DNA of 64,000 bases, taken from assembly GCA_013396755.1 (NCBI GenBank), contig VWZF01000296.1, forward strand, positions 310,001 to 374,000, in the 5' to 3' direction. A model generated the notes under the pieces. It saw only the letters and a list, made by a program, of their open reading frames with translations, searched no databases and was not told the origin of the DNA. The DNA is from Sclerurus mexicanus (lineage: Eukaryota; Chordata; Aves; Passeriformes; Furnariidae). Made by a program: the position numbers and the translations under genes. Below are positions 1 to 13,000 of the stretch, in pieces (the first letter of the stretch is position 1; every line of letters starts with the position of its first letter).

Positions 1-895
1 CAGTTTATAAACAAGTCTGGCTTCCAACTTCAGAGATGACAGAGTGTCTCCTTAAGCACAAAAGGGGGTCTGTTGCATCCTTAGAGAATAAGGAACCAGA
101 GGTGCATTCTTAGCTCCTGGACCTTTTAAGCAGACCATAAAACAGACTGCGAAATACTCAGAAGCAGAGGTGTCATTCTGTTAAACTTGTGTCATAAATA
201 GAGACCCCTCTACATCTATGCATCTGGGAAATCTATGGAAACGGCAGGTAGGATAGTAAACAATTCTGTTTAATTATCCTTCAGTTATCTCACAAGCCAC
301 ATAACAACACTTAGGGTCAGTTTGCAGGTTAAGATCTAAAAGGTTATTGAATTTTAAATGGAAAAAGAACAGCTGATACAGAAATAACATTACACTATAA
401 CAATCACCAATGAAATCATTAACAATCTGTGAACTGAGTTTGTTTCCTTCTCTTTCTCATTATTATTCGGGAGATATTTATTTCAGAGTTTTAGTACATA
501 TTTGCTCATTTCTTCCCTGTGCCATAAGGCATTTTCCGATTTATGGAAATTTAACTGTTTCTTCTCTGGTATGATTTCTTTACCAAAGACTGAAATCACT
601 ATTGCCATAGTGCCACTACTTTTTTACTGATACTCAATTTCTTTTACAAAAAGTGCAGCTTAACCATTGTACTACATATCACTGAACTTCGGTATTTAGA
701 AACAATATACACTAGGTTCAGTTTTTAATCCAAATTCATTCTTGCTATTTTGATAGCAAATTTTGTTTTATAATATTACAATACTGGTGGAGTTTTTCAG
801 CAAAACTAGCTTGAAAACCCAGTCTATCAGTAAAGTTGTAAATACATTTACTATTGACGGAAATTGAATAATTTTTTTCTTGTGAGGATCCTCAC
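1..895 (-). other. MAST4: MAST4 intron, 3'-most, incomplete
   Basis: AT-rich intronic sequence following the donor at 890-895. I looked for the next kinase exon (expected to encode a peptide like EINWPE in other MASTs) and did not find it. No repeat recognised. Confidence 0.8.
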
Positions 896-1061
896 CACTG
901 ATTACTTGTCCAAACAGCTCTTCTGGTGTATCTCCAAAGAATGGCACACATCCAACAAGAAATTCATAAAGAATAATTCCCATAGCCCACCAGTCCACTG
1001 GTTTTCCATAACCCTGTCTCAGAATCACTTCAGGAGCTATGTATTCAGGTGTACCACAGAC
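896..1061 (-). CDS. MAST4: MAST4 exon: APE motif and helix F; last exon in window
   Basis: A 166-bp exon giving residues 518-572: VCGTPEYIAPEVILRQGYGK, PVDWWAMGIILYEFLVGCVP, then FFGDTPEELFGQVIS. The activation-segment end is GTPEYIAPE and the helix-F anchor is DWWAMG. Acceptor TTCTTTTAG|GTC, donor ATCAGTG|GTGAGG. Reading past the donor would give GEDPHKKK, which is not family sequence, confirming the splice. The last base opens codon 573, expected to be Asp by family comparison; the next exon is not in the window. Confidence 0.96.
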
Positions 1062-4000
1062 CTAAAAGAAAGAAAACAAGCATGATGGTAAAACAAGTCT
1101 AACTGAGCTATGTCATATCATTTATAATTCTTGAAATTATATGGAAACATGGAAAAACAGAATTCAGTCAGGTTTGGTCTGCATAACAGCTGAGTCTGCA
1201 TAACAGCTAATGCTTTTAGAACAACCTACCTACATTAAGAGGCATCATAATAAACATTTGCGTGTCTGGCAAGCAAAGGACAGTTTGTGCTTGGTGCATG
1301 GGAATCCATCATAGAAAGTATTTTATTTAACTTACAACATATCCTTATCTTTACATGAAGGTTATGATGGTTTTATCTTAAGGAACTTTTACAGTGAACA
1401 GATTGTGAGCAATGGTAATGAGGCATGCTTAGAGGGAAATGGGCCATAGCATGGATTTTAGCACCCTTGGTTGTACAATGTATAATGAGCTCCACAAGTA
1501 CTCTGCGGAGACTTCTGAATTCCTTATAAAAACAGTTTTCCATTTGTCTCTCTCACAGATTCAGTTGCACACAATTAGGTTGTTCATCTTACTAATAGAT
1601 CCTAATGTAGAAAGAAAAAAGCCTATAATAATCTGCAGGGCATCAGTAAAAGTAACTGACACAACTGGAAAACCGGAGCAGAAATAACAATGGTTTATAT
1701 TCAGTATCACGGCATATTCTGGTGGCAAAACATCACTTCATGTGAACACTCAACGTAGAAATGAAAAAGACTGCTTCTTACTTGTTTGTCAAGGAATTCT
1801 CTGGCATCCTTCTCAATGTGACCCTCGTAGAGATTGGTTGTCAAACTCATTAACCCCACTTTTGACAGGCCAAAGTCTGTAAGCTTTATATGGCCCATAG
1901 ATGTTACCAATAAACTGAAAAATAGAAAGATTTGAATTTACTGTGATATAATTCAACATTATGTGCTTATCATTCTTAGTACTGTTACAATATACCTAGA
2001 GAAAAATGTTTCACTAGCACTATAAAAGTATAAATACAGCTTAGGAAGCAATTTAACTGGGTACAAACTAAACAAGTTAAAAATCTCAGCCTTACTTTTG
2101 TTACTATTATTATCAGAAGTCAACAAACTTTTTAGGTGTTACAGAACTATACAAAGTGTTGAGAGCTGAAAGCTAGAAGCTTTGAAGAAAAAGAAAGTAA
2201 TCATCTAAAAGACCTAAAATAGGATACATGTTGCTTTTGAAGTGAGGTGAGCATTTTCCATCTGTAGCAAGATGGGTCATGCATTTGAAAAAACCCTCAG
2301 ATATTAAGTCTAAGATATCACACACTATGAAGGTATTGTCTATTAATACCCATGACTCCAATTCTCTTTTTTTTCTTAATGTGAAACAGGAAGAAGATTA
2401 ATGGAGTTGTAATGGCCATATTTGTACTTCATCTACTTGCTATAATGTTAATTTACAAGTATAGGAGCAAGACAGTACTTTTAAATATTGAAATTAAAAA
2501 CCCCAACTCCCTCAAAAACCAAAATAACCTCCAAAACCTATGCTATAAGAAATACTTCTCCATTTGTTCAATCTTGTCTTCATATATGAAAATATCTGCA
2601 AGTTGATGTTATTTTGTATTAAACAGTGGTTTAAGCATATTTTGAAAAAAACTTTTTCTTAGTCACCAAATGCATTTCCCTCCATTTCAACCAAAAGAAT
2701 AATACAATTTTTTAGCTACTCTGATAGTCTCTTCAATCTTAAACACAGAAAATTCTTAATTAGCTCTTTGGGAAAACTGCATTTTCTGTAACTGCAAGTG
2801 ATGAAAATTCAAATATTGTGTAAGAATCGTGAATCTATACAGCATAAGAAAAAAAATACAAATATACTCTAAGCAAGTTTAAACCTTCCATATTTTTATC
2901 TAACAATTTCAGTTATATTTCATATACATACTTGTCTGGTTTCAAATCCCTGTGTACAATTCCATAATTATGAAGGTATTCCAAAGCCAGAACAGTCTCT
3001 GCAAAGTACATCCTTGCCATGTCTACAGGTAAGGGACCCATATTCTTCATCAAAGTAGCACAGTCTCCACCTGTGGAACCAGGACAAATGTTCCAGATGA
3101 CGCTATGAAGTCTGAGGTTTATCAGTATACTCCATATATGATGCAAGAAGGGACACAAACCATTTTCATAAATGTCATCTAACCAGACGACTCAACTGAA
3201 CATGTAACCCCACCAACTACTGTAGTGGAAACAGAGTGTGAAACCGAGAGAGAGCAGTACAAGGATTCACCTGAATACTAATAAAGCACATGCTGCTACC
3301 TAAGGGAACAAAAGAAAAAAGGTGGCAGGGAAATCCACACAACCATACACTTCTGCCCACTGCTCTCCTTCAGCATGAGCACCTTTTCAAACTGTCTCCT
3401 CTTTCCTATTTCTTCGTAAAAATAACTAGTAAATACAGATACCCCAACATGTGGTAACGAAAATCTGAACTCCAGAATAAAAGCAAACATTTCCACATGA
3501 ACTTTGAATGCTAGCTGACTTTTGATTACAATCTATAAGGAACTTACTGTAAGAGCAGTTATTCCCCATTACAGCTGCAGCACAAGTGTTTTACAAGCTG
3601 TTTACTGGGAGATAATGACTGAGGGAAAAAACCCACAAACAACCAAAAAACCAAAACACCTTGCTGTTGGATCTAGAACCTAAATCTGAATTGCCAGAGA
3701 AAGGAGGACACATGGGGGAGCTTTTCTAACACTCTAACACATGTACTTTATGGGTTATTTTTCTTTCTTGGTGTAAGAAAACTTTTTTACCTTCCACATA
3801 TTCCATGACCATGCATAAATGACGTCTTGTTTCAAAGGAGCAATACATGCTGACAACAAAGGGATTTTCTGCAAATGTCAGGATATCACGTTCGACAAAG
3901 GCCTGTTGGATCTGGTTTCGGAGGATGAGATTCTGCTTATTAATTTTCTTCATGGCAAATCGTTGTCTGGTTTCTTTGTGTCTTACAAAATAAACCGCGC

Positions 4001-7000
4001 TGAAAAGTTCAAATGGGAGAGAAGAAAAACGTCCGATTAACTATTAAAAATGCATTTTAAAATAGATTTTTTAACTAAAAAATATTTTTAAAAAAAACTA
4101 TATATATTAAAGACTTGTTTCCTAGTTAGCAGTTGACCTGCCTTTCAGATCAAAGAATGGTTAAAAATCTCATTTTGCTTCATAACAGGGATGAATCTCA
4201 GTCAACACAAATTACTATGCAAACTAAAACCATACAACTCTCCTCCCATTTACTTTCACCTTCCCCAAACAAACAAGAGATATAATAGCAAATGCTCTCA
4301 GCTCAGGAAGGTTTTGGACATCCCCATCAACACAGGTTTACATACAAAATGCAGCTATGGCACAGTGTTACAAATCACTGTGACAAATGCTTATTCTGTA
4401 GGTGTGGTTGAGGTATAATTATGACTCAGATTCAGTCCAGGGGATTTTAAAACATGTCACAGGTTTTTTATGAAGGTTGCTCAGAAGTTGCTTGATGGGC
4501 TGGCTCCCTCATCACAAGGAGCAAAATCCTCTGTTCTTGTTCAGTCCCTGACATCAGCACTGATCTGTATCAGAGGTAGGTCACCAGCAGGTAACCACAG
4601 AGATCAGTGTGTTAACCACATGGCAACGTGGACTATGATGTATCTTGAGAGGAAGAATTTCCACCGGGGTGCTAGGTCCAAAGTTTTCTGTGCGTTTGGC
4701 TAGATAAGGTAAAGGCAGAAAGGGAAGCAAAGGGAAAGAAAATCTCATTTGAGCAGACCTTCTGTCTTTGAAAGCCAAGGAGAAGGAATCACCCTGCTGT
4801 GGAACACTGACACAGGACATTGCTGCATTTCTCAAAATCCCTTGCAGCAAATCCCGAAAATGCTTGCCTAGCATGAAGATATAATATATTATATCTACTT
4901 TGTAGCATTTAATGCTTATACCATCTCCAGAACACAATTACCACAGTAGTGAGTGTTTATGGAAAGAAAGGACTAAAAGGAGAAAATACAGAGGAGAAAA
5001 AAATAGGACTCAATTATGGAGTTTTTAAATTCAATTTACAGTCGCCCATAAGGTCCAATTATCAGCATAAAATTATTTAAACACAAAAAGCAACTCTTGC
5101 TTTACTATTTCTATGAAAATCTTCCCACAGCTACCAAAGTTACAGGCACTGAAAAAAAAAATCAACCCTTCCTCCTTCCCTTTGTTGAGAAAAACTTTCT
5201 AGACAGGAAACTTTCCCTTAGTGATTCCAAAAGCTTTCATTAATCCCTCATTCTTGTCTAAGCACAGAGCAGGTAAAAGACATTACACAATTATCAAAGT
5301 AGGTGAAAACCACCCTGGGCAAAACCCAAGACAAGCCCCACCCTTTGTGACTCCTACTAAGTCTCACTCCCTTCTGCCCCTCCCAAACTGGAGTACAGCT
5401 CCAGTACTCCTCCCTGCTGGCTTCATGCCTTTCGTCCTGCACCTCTTCCTACTGCTCCACTCATATTCACTTCTACCACTTCGTTACAACTCTTTCCCTT
5501 ACATTTTGGTTTTCCCCTCTTGGTTGTTGCTATCAGCTGTCTTTCAGCCTTAGCCTCTTAACCTCCTGTAATTTCATCTTTTCCCTGTTTCAGTCCTGCT
5601 ATGCACTCCTGGGATGTAGAAAAGTAATGCCTGGAGCCTCAGTTCTTTAAAAACCTCGTTATATGAATGAACTGAGGACTGACTGAGGACTCAGCATACA
5701 GATCCTTCTCAAGAATTTAAAATCGGACAGTGCACCAAGACGCACTCTTGAGAGGCAGATAATAGCAGAGCATGTTATTACAGCATCTTAATAAATCCTC
5801 CCTGCAGATCACGTGCATCTGTAAGATTATTACTACCATATTTAAAGATGGTTAACCTGTAAGTTTCAAGGACTCTTTAATCCAGAAAATATTTGGGACA
5901 TGCTAGCTGTATTTTCCCAGCTGTCTAAATTTCTTCAGTCTTACAGTCACAAGCATACAACTGTATAATTTTTCTCCAGGATTCTGTTATTTCTCAAAAA
6001 AATACTGTTTTGTTCAAGTGTACGAGACTCACAAGACAACTGCAACAGAATTGTCTCTCTCACTTTTACACATACATCTACTGTTCATGCTACACAGTGC
6101 TCTTAAATGATCTTCAGCTACAACATTTAACACCCTCACATTCTCTGACCACAGTAACCCCAGCAAACAGCAAACCCCCAGCCCTGCCAGCAGGATGTTT
6201 ATCATTAAATGCTGCTCATGATCTTCAGTATATTATAAAGACAATTTCAGATTCAAGGATTCTTTGACACAAGAACACCTGGATTGCCCTGTTGATCCAC
6301 TCAATAACAGTGGCATGCCCTGTCTGCCAGCAAAGCCACAACAAGAGGAGGTACTGTTGCAGTCCTCCAATTGTTTCAAGTTAAGAATTTGGTTTCCTAT
6401 CCATTCCCGGCTTTCTGTTTTTGTAACAAGGCAACAAGAATTTCCAAAACATCCTCTGATTTTACTGTGCAAATTTCAACATGCAAGTGCTCTGTATTTT
6501 ATTCATGCTGTAGTTTAACATAGCAAAAAAAGCTTACTTTTCAAGAGGAATAAGAACATTCATCAACTTTGGCACTGTCCAAACATTACCTTATTTCACT
6601 TCTAACATAAAGCTGACCTTGAAAAAGTATCTCCTAATATCTCTAGCTAGGCACAATTATCAAACACTGCGCCCAAGTGTTAAGATGACAAAAAAAAAAA
6701 AGGCACTAAAATATTTAACTGGTTTCCTGAATTAGTCCAACTTAAATATTATGCAATCTATCACTCCAGTCTTACAGCCATGATTCCTGTTTGTTTTCTA
6801 AATTCAAAAATCTCTAATTACTGAAAAAAGTCAGACAGACAGGTCTCAGGCCCAGTTTACAGCTCCTCAGTAACTTCAACTTTTAGAGCCATTTTACAGT
6901 CTAGTCTACAATAAGTGCTTAGGGCTAATATAACTGTATTACTTGGTTTGACCTGATTTTCTAATCTGTCAAAGGACCTTGAACTCCTTGTGAAGACACG

Positions 7001-10000
7001 TTCATTCACTGCTTAAAAATTTCACCTGCTGACCAGGAACTTTGTTTCATTTTCAAAAGCCATTTCCTGGGAAGAGACTGCTAAATACTGTACTACCTTG
7101 GAATTATATCTGATGTTGCCTCCAGTGAAGAGAAGCTACTTATGAGGCTGTGATTCATGTTAGAGGAACATGGTAAAGTTTACAGATAGTTGTTTAAGAT
7201 CAGAATTTAAAAGCAGCACTGCACCACTTCCTAGCTAGGGGTGGGGCAAAGGTTACCTAAAACACTGCAGCAGTCTTGACATAAGCATCCAGGGCAGCGT
7301 TGGTCTTCTGAGCTCTGGGGCAATCTGAACAGCCTTTGCTCTGCAATATTTCAGACCTACCCTAGTCAGCCTAGAAATAAATGAGAAGCTGGCCACATGA
7401 TGAAGAGAACATGATGGCTTTGATCCTTCACTCACAACTGGTAGAAGTCCTAGTTGTTCTAGTATGTCGTCAATTTTGAAAAATAAAACCACCTCTCCAC
7501 ACCTTAAAGTAGCAGTGCCTTCTGTCTTTATGGCAGCTAGTAAATAGTGAACACAGACTCCAAGTGGTGAAACTGCAGTCCAAAATTATGATGGATAAAC
7601 TCTGGTACTACTTAAGTGAACCTATAAAGCCACGCTTCTGCCTATTCCCTTCCAGTTCTGAACTGATGGCTGCCAGGCTGATAATGAATTAACCTGATTG
7701 ATGGGGTTTTATTCTACAGCTGGGTTACTTTGTCCTATTCCCACTACAGTACTATCAACAGAGCAGAGCAGGGACAAGAATGAATATTCATAGGTTAGGT
7801 GCAGTAACTGCTCAGGACAACACTGCTTCTGAGTTTTTAAATTTATCAAGCAACACCATCAGCCAGTATGCCATGTACACACTGACATCACCATCCTTGC
7901 AGAAGAAAGAGCATTCCAGGCAGGAGCAAAAGTGGTATCATGCATTTGCTTTAAGCAGATACAGCTATGCATTGGTGAAGACTATTGAACTAACAGCACT
8001 CGCTTCCCTGAGATCAAATATAATACTGATTTTGTTGAGCCGTGTTCAGGAAACCAGATGATGCTAACTTGAAGAGATTACTACTACTACCTGCTACCTC
8101 TTGCAAGTTGGAATATGGAAAAAAATGTTGCCGTGATTGCAGAAAAAGTTTAAAATTTGGGATGTATGAAAAGTTTTGAGTGGCTGAAAAAAGTCATATA
8201 GACAGCTTGTGAAACCCTTAATGACTTGGCCAGAATCCTACATGTTTACTGATTCACAGCTTGTTTAACTTCTTGTATATTCCTAGCCATTCCCAAAAGC
8301 TTCATCTACTACACCTCATCTACTATACAGACATTTAATTGCACTACAAATGAGTTTACCCAATCAATTAAAAACAGAGAACTGCTGAGATATTCACCAA
8401 AACCTTCACAAAACCAACAGTTTATATTTAAACTCATCAAGTTTAACGTATCTGACAAATCTCTGCTAGAGCATGCCAAGACCAACAAATGTCAAGCAGT
8501 CAAAACTTTCGCTAATAAAGGCAAAAACGACCACAGCAAAGTAAAAGAACGGATGGGGTTTTCTTAAACTGATTCAGAATTAAACCTTCCATTGTAGTCT
8601 CAAAATAATATTACTATAGCATACTGAATCTTTAGTAAGTCAGAGACCCAAACATGCCCACTGACATTTTTTGAGAATAAATCAATGAAGCATAGGCAGA
8701 AATCATATGTATTTATATTGTTTCAAAAAATTAATGGTCTGGAAAAACATAGGAAGGAAAAAAAATAAACCTTGCAGCATAGCAACAGTAACTTTCATTT
8801 CAGCTGTTTATACTTGTAAATGAACTGCAATATATGTCTTTGGGACAGTTTATCATTTTATATTCGCATGAAACAGTCATTGAAACCCATTTTGTAGATG
8901 GCTTAGAGAGCATTTAGGTTATCTTGATGTGTTCCCCTTTAAACCTAACTATACTTCTGAGTAAATTAACCATCAACTGTATTGGTGTCAACAGAAAGAA
9001 GAAAAGCCCACTTAATAAAGATGAAAAAATGGTTTATTGATTTTACAATCTTGCATACCATGGTGGAGATTTTCAAGCACACAGATAGTTTCGAAAAAAT
9101 GGTATCCTAGAGAATTTAGTGGCACAAGCCTCTTTAACTTACAGTATTTAATAGGTGCTAAAATCACTTTTAAAAGTGAGTAAATACTTTCAGTTTATTG
9201 TCTCATATTTCACTGAGGGTGTTCCTTTCTATCTACATGAATTGTAAGGGGCTGATTGTTTTCTTGATTTTTCTTCTAAGCAGTAACTATTTAGAAGAAA
9301 AATTCAAATCAACAAAATCTACTTTGCTATTACTTCCTTAAGGATGGAAGTAATAGTACTCTACGAAACTGATGGCTTTTCAATTTCACTAACACTACCA
9401 TGGTGTAACCTGCGCGCCTACCCGTTTTTGTATTTGTTGAAGACAATAATGATTCATGAAGAATCTGAATGCACTCCAAGATATTAATTCTCTATAAGCT
9501 CTCCTTTTCTTCATGTATTTATCAGGGTCTCATCCAATTTTTACAACATTACATTGCCAATTCTGCATATTATTGGCTTTTAAAAGGTATTTCTTAAGTG
9601 CTGATTTTCCCAGCCACAAATATGAGGGAGAAAAAAAAAAAAATAGAATCATGTGTGCCACAGAAGGCCACAGCTTTTCATCCGTTCTTTTCCAGCTTTT
9701 CAGATCCTTACTTGTCTCTGGTTTCAGACAGACACTTGTCTTCAGTCTGTACTTCTTAACGGCTCAAGGACGCTCCTTTTGATGTAATACCCGTGGAGCA
9801 AGACTACAGGTCTATTGAACCCCTGACTCCAGGTGTCACACTGCTGACTGCAGTACACCCTTCTGCAGCTGCTCCGTTCTGCACCCAGCCCTCAGCACCC
9901 AAAAACCGCTGGGAAGTTGGTCAGGTTCAGTGACTCTTGACACTCCTTTCTCCAATGGGGGCCCACACCACACAGTTCCTTCTATCCTCTTCCAGTAAGA

Positions 10001-13000
10001 CAAAGAGATACAAGTTGGAACAGAGGGAACTTATCATCTGCCAAGGGAAGGCAAAACGGGTGCAGCCAGGGAGAGGAGAAGGATCTACTGCTAACTGCTG
10101 AAAGGCTTGTGGGGAACTATGGTAATTGGGAGAAGCTGACTACAGTAATCAATGAGTTTGCCTACGGAGAAATTCTGAGAAAACTGAGCACAGGTTGACT
10201 AGTGAGAAGCTGTATTTGAATGCTTGCATAACATTAATTCAAATTATGCTATTCCATTCAGTATCTTTGCTGAACTATGTAAATGCATGTGCACACAAGA
10301 AGCCTTCGCACAAGGTGTCATGACTAACAGTACTAGGCAATATTAAATTACTCCTGTTCCAGAATTAAGAGTTACCTTTAACCAAATATCATCAGAGAGA
10401 GCCCATCAGCCTCAGGCCATTAAACAGGCACACAAAATTTCAGCAGGTAGACTGCAGGTGCTTTCTCTCCTACGTCCAAGATTTCTTCAAAGAGTGCTCA
10501 GTCCTATCAGGTCTCTGTTGCTTCCTACCTCAAGCAGAGGCAGCGCAGAGCAGGGGCAGTGTAATGGTCTGTGCCGGAGAGCAGCACAGCCCTCCTCCAA
10601 GTCTCCAAGTCTCATTTGGTTGTGGGCTCTTCACCTCAAGATGCAAACCTCTCTTTTCTGAACCAACATACATCCCTCCTGTTCCTGCAGATTGCACAGA
10701 CCAACAGTTCCTGTCTCGATACATTCTATTTTAGAGGAAGAGCCAAATAAAGCTCTAACATTGTATCTATCAGAAGAGGTGACTGAAGACAGACACCATT
10801 GCTGTGCAGTACTTAGAGAATGTGTCTGGTGTTCAGAAAACATGTGTTCATTTAACACCCAGGTTACCAAAATTTTGTCTTAGTCTTTTAGGATACCTCC
10901 AGATGACTTACATGCCACTGGGCAGTAAGCTGTGCAATTTCCAAGTAACCAGAAACTAATAAAGTAATAGCAATTCCTTGAAAGCTAACTGGTTAAAACT
11001 CGAAGATTAGAAGAGCATGCATGGAGAAGCAACAGAACACTACCCCCCTCCTTCAGGAAATTTATTTCTATTTCACCAATATTTTTAGGTCAAGTAAGCA
11101 CTCATTTTTAACAGTTTCCCTACAAATGAAGTTTTATTCTGACTTATATCTGCATAAACACAGGCTCTTTCCTGTGTTTGACTTTATATGTGTCTTTGCA
11201 TTTATTCAGATTTCATCTTTAGCATGATATCTACTTCTGAAAAATATTTGTGATTTAATATTCAGTATTTTAATTTACTGTAGCACACAGTAATTCATTA
11301 TTGCCTAGCAAACTTTCAAAAAACATGTAAATTTCAAACAGTAGTAACAAAACAGGAAAGCAGAACGAAAATAGCAGTAGTGCAAACTCACTCCCTCATA
11401 CAAAGATCCCTGAAATAAGAAAAAATGGGAAGTTAAGCAAAAATAAAATGCAAAAGACCTACTGCACTCAGGGATTACTCACCCATAAGCTCCATTACTA
11501 ATCAGTTTAATTGTTTCAAAATCACTTTCCCGAGGTTTCCTCTGCAGCTTCAGTGAGGTATTAGAGCTCTTCAAAGTAAGAGATGAGAAAGAACAAAGTT
11601 AATACACTACTTTTTTTCAAAATGAAGTAAAAAAAAAGAGAACCCAAACAAAAAACCCCAATGATCAACAGGCTTTCACCCTGATTAACCAGGTAAAAGC
11701 TCTGGCCAGTCAGCTGCAGAGCCAGCACACAGAGGGAGCAAGGGGCTCCCGAAGCAGGGGTGCTTTCTCATCAAACAGGTTATCTGCTACACTACAGCAA
11801 ACTGTCCATGCATCTACACGCAAAGATTACAGCCACAAAGGTTTCCGGTAAAGCAGTCACTGGCAATTCTTTTCTGGAGTTACAGACTTCTGTGAATCCC
11901 ACAAGGCTCTCATTGGCCATTACCTTTCCTTTCTCATATTTATGGTCTGGTAGTAACAAACTGCTGATGAGCTCTTGTTCACTCAAATGAACTTCGGCAC
12001 ATTTCAAACTAATGTTAGGATAGAGTGTGATATAACTTAGGATAGATTGTAAAAAAAGACACAAAGTGAATGACAAAAGTATGGAAGATAAAAATGCATT
12101 CATTATACCTACAGAGAGTCACTTTCATCTGCTTTGTCAGAACTTTTTTTAAATCAAGTTGTTCTGAGTATGGTAACACCTTTTTTCTAGTTTTAATTTT
12201 TAATTCATCTTGAAGTTATGTGAATTAGAATTGGGGTGCAGGGGACAAAGATGAGGACACAGGACTCCAAAATCAGCATTCCAAACCCACAACATTGTTT
12301 TCAAATGTTTTCCAAATCTCCAAGAAGTTCCATGATCCATATCCAGGCAGTTTGGTAATAATTAAAAGTTCAAAGTAGACCTCGTTGGAACATTTTTAAT
12401 TAAAACTTGCCTGACAGTACAGGATTCTCCTTAATTGCATATTTATGATGATTGTGAACAATCCCGTACTTGAAAGTTATGCTTCCTATTACTTCCCATG
12501 TGTGTTTATGCCACAGCTACAGTTTGAGATGTTTTCAAATATCCCGTATTTTTTTTAATGATTTCATCATTTCCCCTGTTTACATTCCTTTATTACACTG
12601 CATTATCGTTCCTGTATTTCTTCAGAATTTGCACAACACAAATAACTTCACACTTTCCATTTCTTAGCTGGCACTAACGCACTTTGCACCTTAGATTTGA
12701 TTATGTACTTCAGCACTTCCTTTAAGTCTTCCAGTTATTCTGTCCATCTTTTCTCCAATTTGTCAGTAACCTTCCACTAAATACTATTCAGGTGTAATAC
12801 AGTATTTTAAGTGCAGATAAATGAAAGCAGCAGAATGAGAAACACCCATTGTGTCAATTATGGCATTACAGCTTTATAAGTGTCATTTTCCCAGAATGTC
12901 AGAAATCACCCCAATATGACACGTACCAGAGGATGATGCCTTTTCTGCCACATATCAGAACTAGTTTAACAGATAACCCATGCCTGCTAATGTTCGTAAA

